Assembly (NCBI GenBank): GCA_017562135.1
Contig: QEYB01001430.1
Location: 434,001 to 498,000 of the forward strand
DNA length: 64,000 nt
Direction: 5' to 3'
Source: Dipylidium caninum
Taxonomy: Eukaryota > Platyhelminthes > Cestoda > Cyclophyllidea > Dipylidiidae
In this document: in pieces, positions 58,802-64,000 of the stretch
Numbering within the stretch: position 1 is the stretch's first letter
Layout: the number at the start of each line of letters is the position of its first letter
The notes under the pieces: model-generated
Told to the model about the DNA's origin: nothing
The model's database searches: none
The model's input: only the letters and a program-made list of their open reading frames with translations
Translations under genes and position numbers: made by a program

Positions 58802-60815
58802 GTGGTCAAATGAAAATTGTAGCCAGAATTCTTGGAGAGGTTGATGATCCCTAACTATGGGCTCTCGATAAAGGGGTTAGAAGTGAGATTTGCTTGAAAA
58901 TTTTTAGCTTTCGACTGCGCCCTATGAATCCGATTAAGCAGAAGGAATGCTGCAGACACAAGGAAATGTTCGTTGGATCAAATGTGAAGCTCTGTTAAAG
59001 AACTTAGCAGCAAGATTTAGACCTATCTCAAGAGAGAAAATGTTCTCTAAAGATTTCAAAATCGAGACTATCGTGGAAAAAGAAGCCTTTTCCCATTCCT
59101 TACAATTGATACTAAGGGATAAAAACCACGAGGTAGTTCACGACAAAGCATTCTTGGAAAGGGAGATTGGTAAAAGCGATATGACAGATATGCACCTTGG
59201 TACATAGAACACGGTAAGTTAGCTACGAGGAACCAGTTTATGTAAAATCGTGTTGTGAGCCAGAAAGGACAGGTCAATCGAATGTGCGGAAATCGCACCG
59301 AACACCTTTATATTCGCAAACGCTTTTTCAGATGCATAGCATCCGTTATAGTAATTCACCTTTCTCGTCATATGTTTATTCCCTTGACTAGTTCCGGACG
59401 TTGAGCACACTCGCATAACGTTGCAGACCATCACTCTGCTCTGTCTGATAGTCTTCTCAGTATATTATCATTCATCGTCGCAAGCGATCAAGCATAAAAT
59501 TTGATAAAAAACAAGAAAAAAAGCAAAATAGACCACCTTTATACATTACTCACAAAGGGAGAGTGTTTGAATAATGTACACAAATATGGAGAACAAACTA
59601 CTGTACAGTGACACCGCTCAGACTAACGTAAATAATCGGATACGAGATAGCCAGAAGAATATTCCTACTTTTGTTGCTGTTTTGCCATCTCGTCACGATT
59701 CAATTCGAAGAGACGGATTGTAAGACGTTGGTTCATTTTAGCAAACTTCTGCGTGCATTTTTCGATACAGTCCAACTAAACAGAAAAAACTTGAATAAAG
59801 CGCATACCGGGCCAGATGCAACACTTATTAGCGTTTTATTAGACCAATATGGCAAGAAAATGAGAAGTTCAAAGTATACAAATGGGAACTAACTTCTTTG
59901 TCCTTGAGATTCCGGGCGGTGAAGTTCATAACACAGCGGTTGAAACACACAGTGCTACATTGGACGTAGAGGTCCGACGTTTCTTTGATTTGCATCTAGT
60001 GGATTCCAAGTACGCATACAATGAAACGGTGAGAAAGTACAAGAAATGAAAAGTAGAAGAGCTTATATTGCGTGCGGGAAAATCATGGACAAAGACCGTA
60101 TGTAGATAGCGAATGAAAGATTATTTAGTGGCGTAACACGAATGACAGAAACCGAGTCGGACCTGGTTCAAATATTCGGTCATTTCCTTATCCATTGCCA
60201 TCGTGAGCGGCTGGAGGAGAAGCACGCGCAGCTGTTGTGCTATTCTTAGCTGGCCTGAGTCCTAGGTCAACAAATTGCGGGCTGCTGAAATTAAAGAATT
60301 TCGACAATGTAAGCTGTGGTATGAACCAAAAAGATAGCCGCATACACCTCTTTGCGTGTTACGCAAAAGTTTATAAGATAAAGTACTTAAAGTTTATAAG
60401 GATGAGAACAGGCGAGTGCACAAATGAATGGGGTGTTAAATCTGGGACAGGGCAAAGAAAACGGAGGCTCCAACAGTTCTCAGAGCTTCAGTGTACGATA
60501 GAGGCCCAACCAATTGACAAAACATATGTCCGAGACATTTTTCAATCACCATGCCAGGTTTGCAAATTCCCGACACACTATTTACAACAAGGACAAATTT
60601 CTCACATCCCTAAAATCATAAATTTCGTTACGTGGCCTGCATTTCCCGAGAATAAAAAACCACGCCAAGCTTGGCCCGAATGTCATCTCAACAATTCGAT
60701 TATAGATCTAGCAGTGATATTGAGCGTAAGCGCATATATTTGTACGAATTAGCCCACCGCAGTTCTTCTGTTGAGTTCACTGTTGGTTGACGCTATCAGT
60801 CATTTTTCAGGCGTC
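58802..60815 (+). other. Stretch with unjoined coding-like fragments
   Basis: Several plus-strand pieces look protein-like but do not assemble: an ATG-started 86-codon frame at 58947-59207 rich in Lys and Glu, a frame around 59700-59892, another around 59890-60048 (GGEVHNTAVETHSATLDVEV), one at about 60120-60249 (TETESDLVQIFGHFLIHCHR), and a short one at 60267-60335 (VNKLRAAEIKEFRQCKLW). Frames change between them without clear splice pairs. A decayed gene or an unrecognised multi-exon gene is possible. Confidence 0.35.
60803..60815 (+). promoter_or_regulatory. Splice-acceptor-like site just before the AKTIP start
   Basis: ATTTTTCAG ends at 60810, five bases before the ATG. It could be the 3' end of a leader intron or a spliced-leader trans-splice acceptor, both of which occur in flatworms. 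Confidence 0.4.
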
Positions 60816-62355
60816 AATGGAATCGGCGTCGCAAGTCTCGCCTTCGCTTCCTTTTAGCTTTCTCCACCAGTACTCGATAATGTCTGAATAGTAGGTCATT
60901 ATCTACCTGGTATGCATTATAGTAACCTAATAATGAAATATCATCCTCCCGGAGTTTACGTCCTTCCATCCCTCGAAGAGCCCGGTGGTAAACCTTATCA
61001 TTTACTGTTTTTAAGTATCCTTATTACTAGTTTGGTTTGGGATGGTGACCGCCCGCAATGGGTATTATTCTGGTGGTGTATTCCCCTTTAAACTGATAAT
61101 TCCCGCTGATTTTCCTTCTTCTCAACCTCCCGTACATTCGTTTTGCTCATTAAATAAGGTCAATTTTCTAGAAAATATTTCTGGCTTGTGGGTTCTACCA
61201 TCCTCTCGTCAATCCCAACACAGGCGAATTGGATTTAGGCTCCGAATTTGAAAAGTGGGTGCCCGGAACTTCTCACATTTACCACATTCTGCACTACCTT
61301 CGGTGTGCCATAAATGACTTCTCTCCCGAAGTGCTGTTAGCAAACGAAGCGAAGAAACCCCCTAATGTTGAAGTTTCTCGAACGTATGTTATCTTATCTT
61401 GACTTGGTCGTCCTCAGGCTAATGTCGGAACCGGAGAAATTCGAGATCCGTGCTAGAAGTTATGTTGAAGACCATTCACTTTGGTCGTCAACTGATTTCT
61501 CAGGAACGAATGAGTTGTCAAGTCCTTTGAGGTTGGTTACCTTCCGATAACTGCAATCTTTTCCGATGGAGCTTCTTATTTTTTACTTTGTTCCTAGTGT
61601 TTTAGGCTGGCAAAATGATACTTTCATCTCTTTGATTCGTGATAAAGTTGCCAACTCCTCCCAGGTACAGATTTTAATAAAACTACGCCGTTATCGAGTC
61701 AGTAATCAGAACTCTTGCTGAATATTAGTATAATTTAAGTTCATTCCCTTGAATTTCTTGCATTTGCTCGTTGTACAGTTATTATGCCCTTCTATTTCTT
61801 AGCTGAGGTTTACTGTGGCCATGAGTTACATTTTTCCTCCTCACACAGGGCCTTTTTTCATTGGTGTAGTGCTTATACACACTTACCTCTTTTAAACTGA
61901 AACTTTCATAATCTTCTGGTGACGATCACAATCTTCGTGCACAAGGCACGATATAAAGGACGGTGTAGTGGCTGTGCCACCGGGAGTGGTGGGGTGGGTG
62001 GAGACATTGTTGAAGAGAACGGCGATGAACTCGTGTTCACAAAATACCATGCAGTGGCTAGAGGTTTTTTCTGCAAACAGAGTTGTATAATCTTAACTAC
62101 TGTTGGGGTTTCAAGAGTTCTTGAGAGGGAAATAACTAAGTTAATCGACAGATTCAACAGCCATTAGTGGCTCAGAGATTTCCGCAGTGAAAAACAGCTG
62201 CTTGTCCTCACAAGCCTTTCTTTCTGCCTGTTGCACAGCCCTTCACGAACTGCTCCTGCTGCAGCAACGTGGGTTCGCGGGGCTACTCGTGGATCGACCC
62301 GTCCAAGATGACTCTCTTCTCACCTCGTCTTCTTTGCGATGAGAAGCCTGATTAG
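60816..62355 (+). CDS. AKTIP: AKTIP/FTS-type ubiquitin-conjugating-enzyme variant
   Basis: AKTIP (Fused Toes) is a catalytically inactive E2-like protein of the FHF complex that links Hook adaptors and dynein to endosomes. Seven exons: 60816-60889, 60923-60987, 61031-61131, 61172-61383, 61418-61531, 61598-61664 and 62239-62355; all phases agree and the product is 249 residues (human AKTIP is 292). The UBC fold is plain: HPPGVYVLPS, VWFGMVTARNGYYSGGVF, FKLIIPADFPSSQPP, then GFYHPLVNPNTGELDLGSEF and HIYHILHYLRCAI. The position of the E2 catalytic Cys holds the HPLVNPNTGELDL type of sequence without Cys, as in AKTIP. The C-terminal GYSWIDPSKMTLFSP matches the AKTIP tail, although about 574 nt separate it from the previous exon. 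The N-terminus is shorter than in vertebrates. Confidence 0.9.
60890..61597 (+). other. AKTIP: Series of very short introns in the AKTIP gene
   Basis: Introns at 60890-60922 (33 nt), 60988-61030 (43 nt), 61132-61171 (40 nt), 61384-61417 (34 nt) and 61532-61597 (66 nt). Each starts with GT (GTAGGT, GTAAAC, GTACAT, GTATGT, GTTGGT) and ends with AG. Removing them gives an unbroken protein that follows the AKTIP pattern, which is strong evidence that they are real. Confidence 0.88.
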
Positions 62356-64000
62356 CTTCCCCTCCTCCATCAAGCCAATCATATTTAATCCTAATTGCTT
62401 TTATTTTTCTCCTCATACCGCCGTCATTACACATTTCTTACCGGAACTGGCCTCCTCTTCTTCTCTCGTCTTTAAGTTATGGCTGGATTAACAAGCAGAC
62501 CACCACACCACTCGACGCGGGATGGTCGCCTTCTTAAAACCTCTGCCGACCAGACGCCCATTCTGGTGTTCGTGTCGGATTCACCGACCTGCGGTCCCGA
62601 GGGGGACTCTGATGGAGTCCAGTCCTCCTTTAACATCCTTTTCAGAGCTATAGGAAACGCCGCAACACGAGTGGCAGCAGGCCTTTTGGCAAAAGCGGTA
62701 CAATAAGGGGACAAAACTTATCCGGTCTCGCGTTCGTTCTAGTCCGCGGCCTCGGTAACGCACTGCTGGGGCACGGGCAGGCCAAACAGCACACTGTGAC
62801 AGCGATTTGTCATTCATTTCCTTGCTAATCCTAGTTTTTGGAAAGAATACCTCAATGGATAAAGGCGCCCACTCCGTTTATTTGTTTTGAAATCACAGAA
62901 AAGAAATGGGGTGTCCACCACCTCCAGGTAGTTAACAAATATGATGAGTCGCAGTTCGGGAGGGCGGGCGAAACTCTTGAGGTTGACAAATGTGACAGAT
63001 GAGTGGGTGTGTGGAGGGGAGGTAATTTACACAGACAGAGGGGAGGGGAGGGGAGAGGGGGGGTGTGAGAGGACCTAAAGGTGTGTACATAGGGGAAGAA
63101 GAGGGGGACCGGCCGCTTTCACTGCAGAAGGCAGCTGACGAGGAGGATGTGCAGGAAGGAGAGATAGACGAGGAGGAGGAGGAAGAGGAACACACGAGGT
63201 CTCCGCGAGCCCAGCACTCGGTGGCCGACCGTTTCGAAGATACGCGCAACCACCACTGTGCAGGCTGGACCTACGGGAGGTGGAATATTCGCCGTATGAC
63301 GCGCCTGAGTGAGTGTTGGGCGAGAATGGCGTGCTTAAAGCCCCGAGTGTTGTCATCGGCACCGATGACGCCTCAACCCTCAATTACGCCTTTGGGGCAA
63401 AGTGAAGACACGGCGAAGTTGGTACAACGTGAAACCATCTTGTTGGGGGGAGGCGGAATCCTGAACACATGCCGGGACCAGTTAGCACGGCCCACCAAGC
63501 ATGACCTGAGGCATGAAGGCCTGACTTCCGCACCAAAAAACCCCAAAACCGTTAGAATAAAGTAAAGTGACTCTATCAGTAAAAAGTCTGCGCGCATCTG
63601 CCAAATGCCAGTTCGCAGGAGTCGAAAATGAAGCGATGCTCGGTCGACTAGTAGGCAGAGTAAACCGATTGCGCGCCCTCCTACGACATCAAGACGGTAC
63701 GAAAACCGAGGGGGGGGGGGAAGGGAGTAAAAAAACCCAGCAATGAGGCAATCATGAGGCTCGTTGCACGCACCGAACTTTGTTACGAGAGGCCTATTCC
63801 AACACCTCGAGGCCGCATTCGCGTATGAGAGGACGAGTTTCCGGAACTTGGACGAGGTGTCACGCAGCACGGTTCGGGGAGGACTGGTGGCCAGCGGACC
63901 GACGTCACTGATGGAGGACAAAAAATCGTCTCAGTCAAACAAATAATAAGTTTTAAAGATACTCGCTAGAAGATGCAGCAGGACTCACTCCGCCAGTCGA
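62356..64000. other. Downstream region with weak open frames
   Basis: An ATG-started 75-codon frame (62479-62706) and a longer plus-strand frame without ATG (63065-63565) are the best candidates. The latter has an acidic run around 63155-63195, where purine-rich DNA encodes mostly Glu, and ends beside AATAAA at 63556. No recognisable domain and no splice-supported gene is seen. A GGGGA tract lies at about 63040-63062. Confidence 0.35.

Noticed and set aside
63065..63565. 166-codon plus-strand frame with an acidic run
   Set aside because: It has no ATG at the start, and the Glu run comes from a purine-rich tract. The minus strand is open across much of the same stretch.

Overview
This is eukaryotic nuclear DNA: genes are split by GT-AG introns, intergenic stretches are long and rich in simple repeats, and no operon or ribosome-binding-site pattern is seen. 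Many introns are very short (33, 33, 34, 40, 41 and 43 nt) and others are near 54-95 nt. From general knowledge such short introns, together with this gene content (LRRK, SHIPPO-repeat, AKTIP), fit a flatworm, possibly a tapeworm or fluke. That placement is inference and no lineage marker was read.

Layout. 1-24874 (+): one large LRRK-family Roco kinase gene, open at its 5' end, with 37 exons assigned by hand and about 2,970 residues in the order ankyrin-like, LRR, ROC GTPase, COR, protein kinase, WD40-like. Its introns carry a 64-nt-arm foldback element and a dispersed repeat, and two introns start with GC. 24875-33650: GC-rich spacer with short repeat families and no convincing gene. 33651-36036 (-): a two-exon gene for a 283-residue coiled-coil protein of unknown function, with a TATA box just upstream. 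36100-44350: repeat-bearing spacer. 44357-46164 and 53384-55152: the arms of a roughly 1.8-kb inverted duplication made largely of strand-asymmetric simple sequence, enclosing about 7.2 kb. Inside lie a three-exon gene for an unknown 152-residue protein (51215-51831) and a short reading frame broken by a stop (52531-52779). 56134-58801 (+): a SHIPPO/STPG-repeat (ciliary or sperm-tail type) gene with an apparent one-base frameshift. 58900-60330: coding-like fragments that I cannot join. 60816-62355 (+): an AKTIP/FTS-type ubiquitin-conjugating-enzyme variant in seven exons, read through in a single consistent phase.

The genes do not form a pathway by position. LRRK (membrane traffic and cytoskeletal signalling), AKTIP (Hook/FHIP endosome-dynein adaptor) and the SHIPPO protein (axonemal microtubules) all belong to microtubule biology, but nothing in the sequence shows that they act together. 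GC content falls clearly from about 47.6 kb onward. The window is given as raw sequence, so single-base indels, above all in G and C runs, could be assembly errors.
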